Shown here piece after piece: positions 1-7,837 of a stretch of 18,181 bases of DNA. Every line of letters begins with the position of its first letter. The first letter of the stretch is position 1. A program made the position numbers and the translations under genes. Source of the DNA: Candidatus Dojkabacteria bacterium (GTDB taxonomy: Bacteria; Patescibacteriota; Dojkabacteria; SC72; T1SED10-24); the NCBI GenBank assembly GCA_003560355.1, contig PWIP01000079.1, positions 1 through 18,181 of the forward strand, written 5' to 3'. A model generated the notes under the pieces. The model made no database searches. It saw only the letters and a program-made list of their open reading frames with translations, and was not told the origin of the DNA.

Positions 1-315
1 ATGGCAGAAATTTGTCAACAGCTTTTAGCAAAAGGTATGAAGGTATATATTGAGGGTTCTTTGAATACTCGTTCTTGGGAGGATGAATCTGGTTCTACAA
101 AGTACAAGACAGAAGTAAGAGTAGACGAAATGATACTTCTAGATTCAAAGGGTAAGCCAGGTGCAGGTATTGAAGATACTCAAGAATCTGGTGAAAAAGA
201 ACAGAAAGCTGAAAAGAAAGAAGAAAAGGCAGGGGATGTTAAGGAAGATGATAGTAGTAAAGAAGAGAAGGAAGACAAAGGTGATGATGTTTTAGACGAT
301 GATTTGCCATTTTAA
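1..315 (+). CDS. ssb: Single-stranded DNA-binding protein SSB, C-terminal part
   Basis: SSB coats single-stranded DNA during replication, repair and recombination, and its acidic C-terminal tip recruits partner proteins. The visible part begins inside the OB fold: the stretch AEICQQLLAKGMKVYIEGSL followed by a W-D-rich loop and TEVRVDEM is the usual second half of the domain. The last residues, DDDLPF, match the canonical SSB tail. The ATG at base 1 is therefore most likely an internal methionine, and roughly the first 50 to 60 residues lie outside the window. The linker between OB fold and tip (about residues 55 to 95) is unusually rich in Glu, Lys and Asp rather than the Gly/Gln/Pro often seen. 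The rpsR start follows 20 bases later, as in the widespread rpsF-ssb-rpsR order. The family assignment is secure; the true start is not visible. Confidence 0.93.
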   Translation: MAEICQQLLAKGMKVYIEGSLNTRSWEDESGSTKYKTEVRVDEMILLDSKGKPGAGIEDTQESGEKEQKAEKKEEKAGDVKEDDSSKEEKEDKGDDVLDDDLPF

Positions 316-335
316 TTATTAACGAGTGAAGAATT

Positions 336-683
336 ATGGAAACAAGTAAAAGACCTAGTTTGGATGATGTTTTTGATGAGAGAACAGTAGTAGATTCTGG
401 CACTTCTGGAACTTCTACAGCTGCTGATACTGGAGGGAAGAAGAAAAGTAAGTACAGAAAAAAGAAGTACTTAGTTAATCTAAAATGCCCTTTATGTGAG
501 ACGGGAGTTAAAGTTGTTACTTACAAGGATGTTTATCAACTCAAGAAATTCACTTCTGTTAGAGGTAAGATAATACATCCTGAAAAGTCTGGAGTTTGTA
601 GAAAACATCAAAGACAACTTTCAAAGGCTATTAAAAGGGCTAGATATTTAGCACTACTCCCTTATGTTTTTGTAGAGGGATAA
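336..683 (+). CDS. rpsR: 30S ribosomal protein S18, with N-terminal extension and zinc-type cysteines
   Basis: S18 is a small-subunit protein that binds 16S rRNA together with S6. The C-terminal half carries the family signature: YKDVYQLKKF, then RGKI, then a basic helix ending KHQRQLSKAIKRARYLALLP (residues about 63 to 110). C51, C54 (CPLC), C88 and H91 form a plausible zinc site, typical of the cysteine-bearing form of S18. At 115 residues it is longer than the usual 70 to 90 because of a low-complexity Ser/Thr/Gly/Asp N-terminus before a Lys-rich patch. The start is ATG 20 bases after ssb, with only a weak purine stretch (GAGTGAAG) before it, so co-transcription with ssb is likely. No rplI (L9) follows, although rpsR-rplI is a common order elsewhere. 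Identity is firm. Confidence 0.95.
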   Translation: METSKRPSLDDVFDERTVVDSGTSGTSTAADTGGKKKSKYRKKKYLVNLKCPLCETGVKVVTYKDVYQLKKFTSVRGKIIHPEKSGVCRKHQRQLSKAIKRARYLALLPYVFVEG

Positions 684-703
684 ATTAGGTTTGTAGTTTA
701 CCC

Positions 704-733
704 TTGACTTTTGCTAATATAGGGGAGTAAATA
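704..733 (+). promoter_or_regulatory. Possible promoter for the GlmL-like gene pair
   Basis: A TTGACT -35-like hexamer (704-709) is followed after 18 bases by TAAATA (728-733). A start near 740 would leave a leader of about a dozen bases before the TTG at 753. The -10 match is only moderate, and another AT-rich hexamer (736-741) lies nearby, so the call is tentative. Confidence 0.3.
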
Positions 734-752
734 AATATAACTGTCTTTTGCC

Positions 753-2141
753 TTGGAAGCTTCTTCACTCTCAAAAAATGCTTTTCTGTCAATATATATT
801 TCGCATAGCTTTTTATGTGCAAACTTAGCTTACACGGACAAATCTTCGGATAAAAGCTATTTTCTAAAAGACAAGACTTTTTTACCTAATAATTTAAAAG
901 CTTTTACAAACTCTGAAATTGTTGAATATTGGTTGAACTATTTTAAGACTTTGGAAAAGAAGTGGGGTTGGAATCTTTTGGAGAAACCTAAAGTGTCTGA
1001 AGATGGTTTAAAAGTGAATTTTCTGTCTTTTAAATCTGAAGGTTTTGGAATAGCTGGTTGCAAAGTATCTGTTTCTAAAAATAATGCTGATTATGAAAGA
1101 ATTTTTGAATCTCTGCGTAGATTTTCTTTAACTATTAAAATAGTTGGTCTTAGCAAGGATACAGATGAAGAACTACTTGGAAAATTTGCCAACACCATAG
1201 GTTATGAAGATGTATTACTTTTGGATCTCCATACGCGTTTTTTTAAAGTTGCGCGAGCCGAAAAGAAAGAAACCAGAGCGAAGAAAAATCTTGGCAATAT
1301 GCACTTACTTGACTATGAGCACAATGATTTGAAAGTTCATTGGGGAGATGTTAGGGAACTTCTTAAGTTACTAAATGCAGGTAAATACAAGACTTTTCTT
1401 TCAAAGCACATTCCTTCAAACCTAATGTCCAATGTTTGGGGAAATTTTCTACAAAATCCTGTGTTTAAAACAGACTCTGAACTATTAAGAGATTTTGTAA
1501 GAGCGTATATTACAATACAACTACTTTCACTTTGTAGTGATAATCCTCGTATAGCGAGGGATTTTGCTGTTAAACCAGGAAGGAATCTTCTTTGGTTAAC
1601 TGGGGATTTAATGGAAATACCAAAGTTTGAAGAACTTCTCATATCCGTTATTGACGGTTTACAATTACGTGGTGTTTTTGATATTGTTTTGGACACAAAT
1701 TCATTAATATATACTTTTGGCAAAGCCTTTTGCTTGGGTGAGAAATCTGATGAAATATTTTTAACAAAAGAGACTTTCTTACCAAAATTTACCATGGTAT
1801 TGGCTCCAGATATAGATTTGAAACCTGACAACAGGAAGACGGTTTTTCACGGTACATTGTTTAATAGGAAGGGTGAGAGTTCTGATGTTTTTGCAATGTC
1901 TTCTGAGATTACGCAGATAAATATAAAAGATTCGGAGTCTATGTATTTGGAAGGTAGGTTTGTAAAAAATGCGTATTTAGAAAAATACAGAAAAGGTTTT
2001 GAATTTCACTGTTTACAGGATGGAATATCTTGGGAAAAAATAGTTCTTGATTGCAGAATTAAGCCTGTTACTTATGGACCTAATATTAGGGCAAATAATA
2101 TTAAATTTAATATGTGGCTATCTGGTGAACATTATTCATAA
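753..2141 (+). CDS. GlmL/MutL-like ASKHA-fold protein, function unknown
   Basis: I do not recognise a characterised orthologue, but the layout resembles the glutamate mutase L (GlmL/MutL) branch of actin/Hsp70-like ATPase folds. Three regions support this. Residues 153-168 (VLLLDLHTRFFKVAR) sit where the second phosphate-loop strand would be. Residues 279-325 read LLWLTGDLMEIPKF, then IDGLQLRGVFDIVLD, then a TFG segment, like the family's glycine-rich adenosine-site motif followed by 'lqP.Gv..lvlD...L...lG'. The last 35 residues (VLDCRIKPV, then a Trp) resemble the family's closing strand. The glycines expected for phosphate binding are poorly kept (TGD rather than GG), so ATPase activity is doubtful. 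A stop in this frame at 738-740 limits the start to TTG 753 or a CTG just before it. The next gene overlaps the end, so the two probably act together. A real mutase partner is not visible. Confidence 0.55.
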   Translation: MEASSLSKNAFLSIYISHSFLCANLAYTDKSSDKSYFLKDKTFLPNNLKAFTNSEIVEYWLNYFKTLEKKWGWNLLEKPKVSEDGLKVNFLSFKSEGFGIAGCKVSVSKNNADYERIFESLRRFSLTIKIVGLSKDTDEELLGKFANTIGYEDVLLLDLHTRFFKVARAEKKETRAKKNLGNMHLLDYEHNDLKVHWGDVRELLKLLNAGKYKTFLSKHIPSNLMSNVWGNFLQNPVFKTDSELLRDFVRAYITIQLLSLCSDNPRIARDFAVKPGRNLLWLTGDLMEIPKFEELLISVIDGLQLRGVFDIVLDTNSLIYTFGKAFCLGEKSDEIFLTKETFLPKFTMVLAPDIDLKPDNRKTVFHGTLFNRKGESSDVFAMSSEITQINIKDSESMYLEGRFVKNAYLEKYRKGFEFHCLQDGISWEKIVLDCRIKPVTYGPNIRANNIKFNMWLSGEHYS

Positions 2142-3186
2142 AAGTATAAAATATGTTAGTGGTACTGAGGTTTTAATACCCTTTAATGGAAAAATTAAGT
2201 CCTGTATTAAAACAGGTCAGAGTTTTGAAAAAGGTGATACATTATTTCAGGTTGAGGGTAGAAAATTGGAAGGTTCGTATTCTTTAGTAGAGGATTTAGG
2301 AGTTAAGCCAGAAAAAGCCCTTGATTTTGTTACTCGCATTGAAGGTGAATATATAACTAAAGATGATGTTATAGCGGAGAAAATAGTTTCTGGAGGCTTT
2401 ATGTCAAAGAGGGTAATATCAGAACACGAAGGAATTATAGACCTTTCAAAAATAAAGGTGGGTTATATAAACATCCTTTCTGAATTAACTGGCAAAGCTT
2501 GTGTTTCTACTTTTAATGGAGTTGTTAAGGATATTGATTTTTCTAGAGGATTAATTGTAGAAAATGATGTTTTTGAAATTCCATATTTCTTCCTTAATGT
2601 AGATTTAGAAGAAAATATTTTCGGAAATTTGCAAGTTCTTAGTGATGCTGAGACTATTCCTTCTGCAAGAAAAATGCAGGATTCTTTTGAAGGTAAGGTA
2701 GTTTTCGCAGGGAGATTTTTGTATCCAGAACTAGCGACAGAACTTTTTAAAAGAGGATGCGAATTTATACTTGTCAGTTCTATGAATTACGATGATTTGA
2801 AAACTTTGAATTTACCAGTAGGTATACTTACCGGTTTTGGCAATATATATTTTGATTCTACAAGATTGGATTTTTTTAAGGAATTGGATGGTATGCAAGT
2901 AGTAATACCAAAGAATGGTGGTGTGGTGCAATTTCCTGTAGGGTTGAACAACAAGATAAGTAGGTTGATTGAACAAAAACATTATACAGCTTTTTTACAA
3001 AAAGGTGATATAGTCAAGTCTAGAGATTTAGAATCTTTTGGTTTAGTGGGTGAAATTGTTTCTTTTGATGAAGGTAATAATTTCGCGAAAGTATTGATTC
3101 AAGATGGCTCGGAGTTTACAATACGAGTTGAGAATTTGGAATTATACGTTGAGGATTTCTCAATTATGAGAACAAGGGTTTTTTAG
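2125..3186 (+). CDS. Conserved partner of the GlmL-like protein, barrel-rich, unknown function
   Basis: This protein of about 353 residues is uncharacterised. It starts with a biotinyl/lipoyl-like or barrel-like segment (EVLIPFNGKIKSCIKTGQ, then FEKGDTLFQVEG). The centre has alternating strands and helices (GKVVFAGRFLYPELATEL, then GCEFILVSSM, then GILTGFGNIYF). That pattern resembles, from memory, proteins found in Chloroflexi beside GlmL-like genes, where the motif reads 'gv.vtEGFG'. The C-terminus (GLVGEIVSFDEGNNFAKVLI) looks like a small KOW/SH3-type barrel. No signal peptide is clear. The reading frame is open back to a TTG at 2047, but those upstream codons overlap the conserved end of the preceding gene. 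I therefore prefer GTG 2125, a 17-base overlap; ATG 2074 is the other option. No Shine-Dalgarno is visible. A moonlighting or scaffold role with the upstream protein is inference only. Confidence 0.5.
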   Translation: MNIIHKSIKYVSGTEVLIPFNGKIKSCIKTGQSFEKGDTLFQVEGRKLEGSYSLVEDLGVKPEKALDFVTRIEGEYITKDDVIAEKIVSGGFMSKRVISEHEGIIDLSKIKVGYINILSELTGKACVSTFNGVVKDIDFSRGLIVENDVFEIPYFFLNVDLEENIFGNLQVLSDAETIPSARKMQDSFEGKVVFAGRFLYPELATELFKRGCEFILVSSMNYDDLKTLNLPVGILTGFGNIYFDSTRLDFFKELDGMQVVIPKNGGVVQFPVGLNNKISRLIEQKHYTAFLQKGDIVKSRDLESFGLVGEIVSFDEGNNFAKVLIQDGSEFTIRVENLELYVEDFSIMRTRVF

Positions 3187-3213
3187 ATTATATAAATTGA
3201 ATATTAATTTTTT

Positions 3214-4482
3214 GTGAACGAAAAAAGAATAAATTACAAACCAAATATGCCAAATGCTGATGCAGATTCTAGATTTTTAAGATTTTTAGGTGTTTTAATA
3301 ATAGTAGTCTGTGTAGCTAGCTTAAGTTTTGCTGGAGGTAGAATTTTTGAACAGAGGACAGAATATCCATATCTTAGTAATTTTGAAAATTTCTCTCGTG
3401 AAGATTTTGATTCTTCTCTTTTTTGGGACGTTTGGAATATTTTGGAAAGAGAATACGTTGATGAAGAGGCAATAGACAGAGAAGCAATGTTTTATGGCGC
3501 TATAAAAGGGATGGTATCTTCTTTGGATGATCCAGCGACAATTTTTTTAAATGCTGAAGAGTCAGAAACCTTTAGAAAACAGACAGAAGGTAAGCACTTT
3601 GAAGGCATTGGAGCAGAGCTGGGATACAGAGATGGCGTAGTTATAATAATTTCGCCTTTAGAGGGTTCACCAGCAAAGGCTGCTGGAGTTCAGCCTGGGG
3701 CTGTAATATTGAAAGTTGATGGGGAGGAAGTTAAACGTACGGAGACTGTTTTTGATGTTGTTAAAAGAATTAGAGGTGAAAAAGGTACGGAAGTTGTTTT
3801 AGAATTGATGCAGGGTTCTAGAATGGAAATAGAGGAGATTACAATTGTTCGTGATGAGATTACTATACCTAGTATGAGTCTTGAAGAAACTGATGTAGAT
3901 GGAATTTACAGAATTAAAGTTGGTAGATTTACTGAAGCCTCTTTAGCTGTTTGGAATGGTGTTTGGAATAATACAGTACAGGAATTCTTAGAAACGGGGA
4001 GTGATAAATTAATTCTTGATTTAAGAGGTAATCCGGGTGGTTTCTTTGATGCTGGTATTCATGCAGCTGAAGAATTTTTACAAAAAGGTACGTTAGTTGC
4101 AAAACAAGAGGATAGACAAGGAAATACTCAGAAATATGAAGTCTCTCGGGAAGGTGAACTTTTGGATGTTGATGTTGTAGTTTTAGTAAATGAGGGTTCT
4201 GCTTCATCTTCCGAGATTTTAGCAGGAGCTTTACAAAAGGCTAATAGGGCAAGAGTTATAGGTGTAGAAACTTATGGTAAAGGTACAGCACAAAGAATGG
4301 TAGATTTGTATGATGGTTCTACTTTACATATTACTATCGTTAAGTGGCTTTTGCCTGATGGAACGTGGATTAATCCAGAAAATGTTATAATCCCAGATAT
4401 AGAGGTAGAACTAACTCAAGAAGATTTTGAAGAAGGTTTAGATCCTCAACTTGAAAAAGCACTTGAGGTTTTAGGAAAATAA
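3214..4482 (+). CDS. C-terminal processing peptidase (S41 family, CtpA/Prc-like)
   Basis: This membrane-anchored serine protease cleaves proteins at or near their C-termini outside the membrane, usually in envelope protein maturation or quality control. A short basic N-terminus precedes one transmembrane helix (about residues 22-41). A PDZ domain follows (about 125-200; FEGIGAELGYRDG, SPAKAAGVQPGAVILKVDG), then the S41 core (about 225-400). The catalytic pair is visible: Ser331 in GSASSSEI and Lys356 in TYGKGTAQ. Their 25-residue spacing equals that of the E. coli Tsp/Prc dyad. DLRGNPGG (269-276) is another hallmark. At 422 residues it is normal for the CtpA type. It starts with GTG without a Shine-Dalgarno; a TATAAA at 3191-3196 lies just upstream. 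The htrA-like gene follows after 19 bases, so they may share a transcript. Confidence 0.95.
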   Translation: MNEKRINYKPNMPNADADSRFLRFLGVLIIVVCVASLSFAGGRIFEQRTEYPYLSNFENFSREDFDSSLFWDVWNILEREYVDEEAIDREAMFYGAIKGMVSSLDDPATIFLNAEESETFRKQTEGKHFEGIGAELGYRDGVVIIISPLEGSPAKAAGVQPGAVILKVDGEEVKRTETVFDVVKRIRGEKGTEVVLELMQGSRMEIEEITIVRDEITIPSMSLEETDVDGIYRIKVGRFTEASLAVWNGVWNNTVQEFLETGSDKLILDLRGNPGGFFDAGIHAAEEFLQKGTLVAKQEDRQGNTQKYEVSREGELLDVDVVVLVNEGSASSSEILAGALQKANRARVIGVETYGKGTAQRMVDLYDGSTLHITIVKWLLPDGTWINPENVIIPDIEVELTQEDFEEGLDPQLEKALEVLGK

Positions 4483-4492
4483 TTTGTAAATT
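4463..4492 (+). promoter_or_regulatory. Possible internal promoter before the HtrA-like gene
   Basis: TTGAGG (4463-4468) and TAAATT (4487-4492) are 18 bases apart, inside and just after the end of the S41 protease gene. The -10-like hexamer is 9 bases before ATG 4502, so a transcript from here would be leaderless or nearly so. Each hexamer matches consensus at only four positions; this is a candidate only. Confidence 0.28.
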
Positions 4493-4501
4493 TAGTTCAT
4501 T

Positions 4502-5665
4502 ATGGCTGAAGATACTAAGAAAACTGTAAAAAAAACAACAAAAAGTAAAAAGAAAGCCTGTTGGCTTAATAGTAGTGCTTGTAAAATTTCCACAGTATTT
4601 TTACTTGTCTTAGTTATTTTAATAACTTTTGCCTATTTTCTGTATCCTTTGGCAATTGAATTTTTAGAAGAGCAAGAAGGTGTAGTAACTGTAGAAAGAC
4701 CAGTTGAAGTAGTAATAGAATCTGAAGAAAATGTGGTAATTGATGTTGTAGAAAAATCTATGGATGCAGTTGTTAGTATTGCTGTCTCGCAAATTGATTT
4801 TACGCCCGGAGAAGGGATTGTTGATACAGTTAGTAACATTGGTTCTGGGTTTATTGTAGACCCTAGCGGAATTATCATTACTAACCAACATGTAGTTTCT
4901 CAGCGAGATGCTGATTACAAAGTTATAACTAATGAAGGTAGGGAGTATGAAGTTATTAAAATTTTACAAGATGATGTTAATGATATAGCTTTGTTAAAAG
5001 TAGAGGCAGAGGATTTGGTTCCTCTTTCGCTTGGTGATTCTGATAATTTAAGACCAGGTCAGCTTGTTATTGCTATAGGGACACCACTTGGAGAGTATGC
5101 AGGTAGTGTGACAACGGGAGTTGTGAGTGGTCTTGATAGATCTGTAACGGCTAGATCCCAAGGTTTTTGGGGTGTAGCTAAAACTTATGAAAATGTAATT
5201 CAGACAGATGCTGCGGTTAATCCAGGCAATTCTGGTGGTCCACTTCTAAATTCTTCTGGAGAAGTTATTGGGGTAAATTTTGCAACAACTTCAGGAGCAG
5301 ATAATATATCATTTGCCTTACCAGCGAATTTTGTTTCCAGAAGACTTGATGAATACAGAAGATATGGTAAATTTCTTAAACCCTATCTTGGTATTGAATA
5401 TCAAATGATTACAGAAAATCAAGCAAGGGTTTATGATGATGTTGTACCTGGTGTTTTGGTTAGGCGTGTAGTACCAAATACTCCTGCTCAGGAAGCTGGG
5501 CTTCAAAGACTGGATATAATTACTGAGGTAGGTAATGAACCTATTAGAGAAGCATTTGCAAACATTATTCAAGATTATGAAGTTGGTGAGGAGATGAAAC
5601 TAACGGTTTGGAGAGATGGTGAAGAAATACAGCTTGTAGCTATTTTAGAAGAGTGGGAGGAATAA
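4502..5665 (+). CDS. HtrA/DegP-type serine protease with C-terminal PDZ domain
   Basis: HtrA proteases degrade or refold damaged proteins on the outer face of the membrane. Residues 1-19 are Lys/Thr-rich and cytosolic, 30-50 form one membrane anchor, and an acidic linker follows. The chymotrypsin-like domain spans about 75-280, with the triad His130 (TNQHV), Asp161 (NDIALLKV) and Ser244 (GNSGGP). A PDZ domain fills the C-terminus (about 295-385; GVLVRRVVPNTPAQEAGL). Length 387 fits single-PDZ HtrA proteins. ATG 4502 has no Shine-Dalgarno and sits in the TTATGG context seen at several starts here. The last 26 bases overlap the convergent prmC gene with no terminator hairpin seen between them. 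With the S41 protease upstream this makes an envelope proteolysis pair. Confidence 0.96.
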   Translation: MAEDTKKTVKKTTKSKKKACWLNSSACKISTVFLLVLVILITFAYFLYPLAIEFLEEQEGVVTVERPVEVVIESEENVVIDVVEKSMDAVVSIAVSQIDFTPGEGIVDTVSNIGSGFIVDPSGIIITNQHVVSQRDADYKVITNEGREYEVIKILQDDVNDIALLKVEAEDLVPLSLGDSDNLRPGQLVIAIGTPLGEYAGSVTTGVVSGLDRSVTARSQGFWGVAKTYENVIQTDAAVNPGNSGGPLLNSSGEVIGVNFATTSGADNISFALPANFVSRRLDEYRRYGKFLKPYLGIEYQMITENQARVYDDVVPGVLVRRVVPNTPAQEAGLQRLDIITEVGNEPIREAFANIIQDYEVGEEMKLTVWRDGEEIQLVAILEEWEE

Positions 5666-6410
5666 TTGCAAATCGTTTTCTTCCAAAACAGTCTTTATGT
5701 ATATCAAAATTCTTTCCTTCAAAATATTTTGAAATATTTGGGTCTATTTCAAAAACACCATACTTTATATTGACGTTTTTGCTTTTTATTTGCTCAAGTA
5801 ATTTCACATAAAGTTCATATCCTTTTTCTCCAGATTCTAAAGCTGAAATAGGTTCGTAATCTTTAACGCTATGTTGTAATTTTTCAATGTCTCTTGTAGA
5901 TAGGTAGGGTAGATTAGCTACTATTATCGTTGGAATTTTATTATCAAAATCAAAATTTAATAAGTTTGCATTAATTAGTTTAATATTTTTACAATTATTT
6001 ATTTCTATATTTTTTTTTGCAACATTTAGTGCTTTTTTATCTATATCTATAGCGAAAATGTTATTTTTAAATATTTTGCTTAAAGCAATAGCTATACATC
6101 CAGAACCAGTACCAATGTCAAATATTTGATAGTCATTTTTGATGTGATTTTTTGCAATATTTACTATATCTTCTGTTTCAACTCTTGGAATTAAAACACT
6201 TTTGTTTACGAATATTTTGTTATTATTAAAATATGTATATCCTCTGATATATTCCCAAGGTTCATCATGAGATAATCTTTTTATTATTTTCTTAATTTGA
6301 GTTTTATTTCCTTTTGAAAAAGTAACAATTTCCTTTGCTATTGCTAGTGGGGTAGGGTGGTTTAATTTTTCTAGCTTTCTTTGAGTTTCAAGAATTAAAA
6401 TTTCATTCAT
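5640..6410 (-). CDS. prmC: Release factor glutamine methyltransferase PrmC (HemK)
   Basis: PrmC uses S-adenosylmethionine to methylate the glutamine of the GGQ motif in release factors, improving peptide release. The N-terminal helical domain (about 1-65) is followed by VLIPRVETE (72-80), the SAM-binding loop DIGTGSG (98-104), an acidic AIDID strand (120-124) and the catalytic tetrapeptide NLPY (166-169). Most PrmC proteins have NPPY; the Leu change keeps the Asn that contacts the substrate glutamine, and similar NLPY variants occur in divergent bacteria. At 256 residues it is slightly short. The ATG overlaps the end of prfA by 8 bases, so translation is probably coupled, and its substrate RF1 is encoded next door. 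The 3' end overlaps the htrA-like gene on the other strand by 26 bases. Confidence 0.94.
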   Translation of the reverse strand: MNEILILETQRKLEKLNHPTPLAIAKEIVTFSKGNKTQIKKIIKRLSHDEPWEYIRGYTYFNNNKIFVNKSVLIPRVETEDIVNIAKNHIKNDYQIFDIGTGSGCIAIALSKIFKNNIFAIDIDKKALNVAKKNIEINNCKNIKLINANLLNFDFDNKIPTIIVANLPYLSTRDIEKLQHSVKDYEPISALESGEKGYELYVKLLEQIKSKNVNIKYGVFEIDPNISKYFEGKNFDIHKDCFGRKRFAIIPPTLLK

Positions 6411-7500
6411 TTTCTTTTTCTAACTCTTGAATTTGTAAATTCGTTATTTCTCTTACTATTTCATTTAACATATCTTCAAGAGAGCCATTGAGTATATCTT
6501 CGAGATTGTACCAAGATTTTTTTATTCTATGGTCTGTAATTCTGTTTTGTGGATAGTTATACGTCCTTATCTTTTCTGCTCTCATAGCAGACCCTATTTG
6601 TGAAAGTCTCAGAGAATCTCTTTTTTCTTGTTCTTCCTCTTTTTTCTTTTCATAAAGTCTTGAACGTAAAATTGCCATTGCTTTATCTTTATTCTGTTGT
6701 TGGTATTTTGTTTCTTGACAGCTTACAACAATATTGGTTGGTAAATGGGTTATTCGTATTGCAGAGTCTGTTTTGTTTACGGATTGTCCTCCCGCTCCAG
6801 AAGATCTCATGACATCAACTCTTAGGTCTTCTGCTTTGATTTCTATGTCAATATCTTTAGCCTCTGGTAAAACGGCAACTGAAGCAGTGGAGGTATGTAT
6901 TCTCCCAGAGGATTCAGTTTTGGGTATCCTTTGTACTCTGTGAACTCCACTTTCGTACTTCATTTTTCCGTAAACATTTTTTCCAGATACTTGAGCAATT
7001 ATTTCTTTGTAACCACCAGAATCACTAGTGTTGCTGTTAATAATGTTAATTGTCCAATTTTTTGAATTTGCATATTGAGAATACATGCGAAAAAGATCTC
7101 CCACAAAAATTGAAGATTCTTGTCCTCCAGCGCCAGCTCTAATTTCTAAAATTATGGATTTATTATCATCTGGATCTTCAAGTTTTTTTTCATACATTTT
7201 ATTTTTAATCTCCCTTTCAAAATTCTTAATATCTTTTTCCAAAGTTTCCATCTCTTCTTTGGCAAGGTCTAAAAGGTTGTTATCTTTTTCAGAGTTTAAA
7301 ATTTCTTGTGTTTGTTCATATCTGTCTATTTTGTTGTAAAGTTCTTTAACTAGATTGTAGAGTTCAGTTTGCTGATTTAATTTTGTTACAGTATCGCTAA
7401 CATCTTTGGAAATGTTTTTTGTTACTTCCTGTTCAAGTTTTTGTTTTTGGGAAGAAATTTTCTCTAAACAATACTTTTCTTTTAGCTTTTGAAATTTCAT
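6403..7500 (-). CDS. prfA: Peptide chain release factor 1
   Basis: RF1 recognises UAA and UAG in the ribosomal A site and triggers release of the finished protein. The protein has a long helical N-terminal domain (1-110), a core beginning LEIRAGAGGQESS (118-130), the GVHRVQRIP strand and the catalytic GGQ (237-239) in MRSSGAGGQSVNKTDS. The stop-codon reading tripeptide is P193-K194-T195 where RF1 commonly has PAT or PVT. The RF2 hallmark SPF is absent, so RF1 is preferred over RF2. Length 365 is normal. The gene starts 2 bases after rpmE and itself ends in TGA, which shows UGA is a real stop here. RF1 alone cannot read UGA, so an RF2 gene is expected elsewhere. Confidence 0.96.
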   Translation of the reverse strand: MKFQKLKEKYCLEKISSQKQKLEQEVTKNISKDVSDTVTKLNQQTELYNLVKELYNKIDRYEQTQEILNSEKDNNLLDLAKEEMETLEKDIKNFEREIKNKMYEKKLEDPDDNKSIILEIRAGAGGQESSIFVGDLFRMYSQYANSKNWTINIINSNTSDSGGYKEIIAQVSGKNVYGKMKYESGVHRVQRIPKTESSGRIHTSTASVAVLPEAKDIDIEIKAEDLRVDVMRSSGAGGQSVNKTDSAIRITHLPTNIVVSCQETKYQQQNKDKAMAILRSRLYEKKKEEEQEKRDSLRLSQIGSAMRAEKIRTYNYPQNRITDHRIKKSWYNLEDILNGSLEDMLNEIVREITNLQIQELEKENE

Positions 7501-7502
7501 AG

Positions 7503-7829
7503 CTAATCATTAATTGAGGAAAGCATATCCTTCAGGGTTAGGGTGCCAGTTTTTTTCTTTTCTTCTTTTTTGTCTTCTTTCTTTCTTGCCATCATCTTCA
7601 TCTTTTTGTTTTTGAAGGATTTCTTAGCTTGACTTTGTCTCTTTTCGTATTTGGCAACTAAGTTGTCGGTATCAACAATTTTCTCTACACCTGTATAGAA
7701 GGGGTGACATTGAGAACACAGCTCTGTAGTTAAACTTTCTAGTGTTGAACCTGTATCAAAACTATTGCCACATGAAAGACATTTAAGTTTAACCTCTTTG
7801 TAATATTTTGGATGTATATTCTTTTTCAT
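7503..7829 (-). CDS. rpmE: 50S ribosomal protein L31, zinc form with basic C-terminal extension
   Basis: L31 sits at the inter-subunit bridge of the ribosome. The N-terminal 60 residues hold the family pattern: KKNIHPKYY, C17-x-x-C20, C38-x-x-C41 and HPFYTG. All four zinc ligands are present, so this is the zinc-binding form. The remaining 50 residues are a Lys/Met-rich tail (about 62-95) ending TGTLTLKDMLSSIND; typical L31 is 65 to 90 residues. It is the first gene of rpmE-prfA-prmC, an order shared in part with Firmicutes. The ATG lies 8 bases after a perfect TATAAT on this strand with no Shine-Dalgarno, so the message is likely leaderless. Confidence 0.95.
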   Translation of the reverse strand: MKKNIHPKYYKEVKLKCLSCGNSFDTGSTLESLTTELCSQCHPFYTGVEKIVDTDNLVAKYEKRQSQAKKSFKNKKMKMMARKKEDKKEEKKKTGTLTLKDMLSSIND

Positions 7830-7837
7830 AACATAGG

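Noticed and set aside
1337..1831. Minus-strand open frame of 164 codons inside the GlmL-like gene
   Set aside because: It lies wholly within a better-supported gene, has no recognisable motif, and its composition is that expected of an antisense shadow.
2047..2124. Upstream extension of the second unknown gene back to TTG 2047
   Set aside because: These codons overlap the conserved C-terminal region of the preceding gene, and the encoded hydrophobic stretch looks like an out-of-frame shadow.
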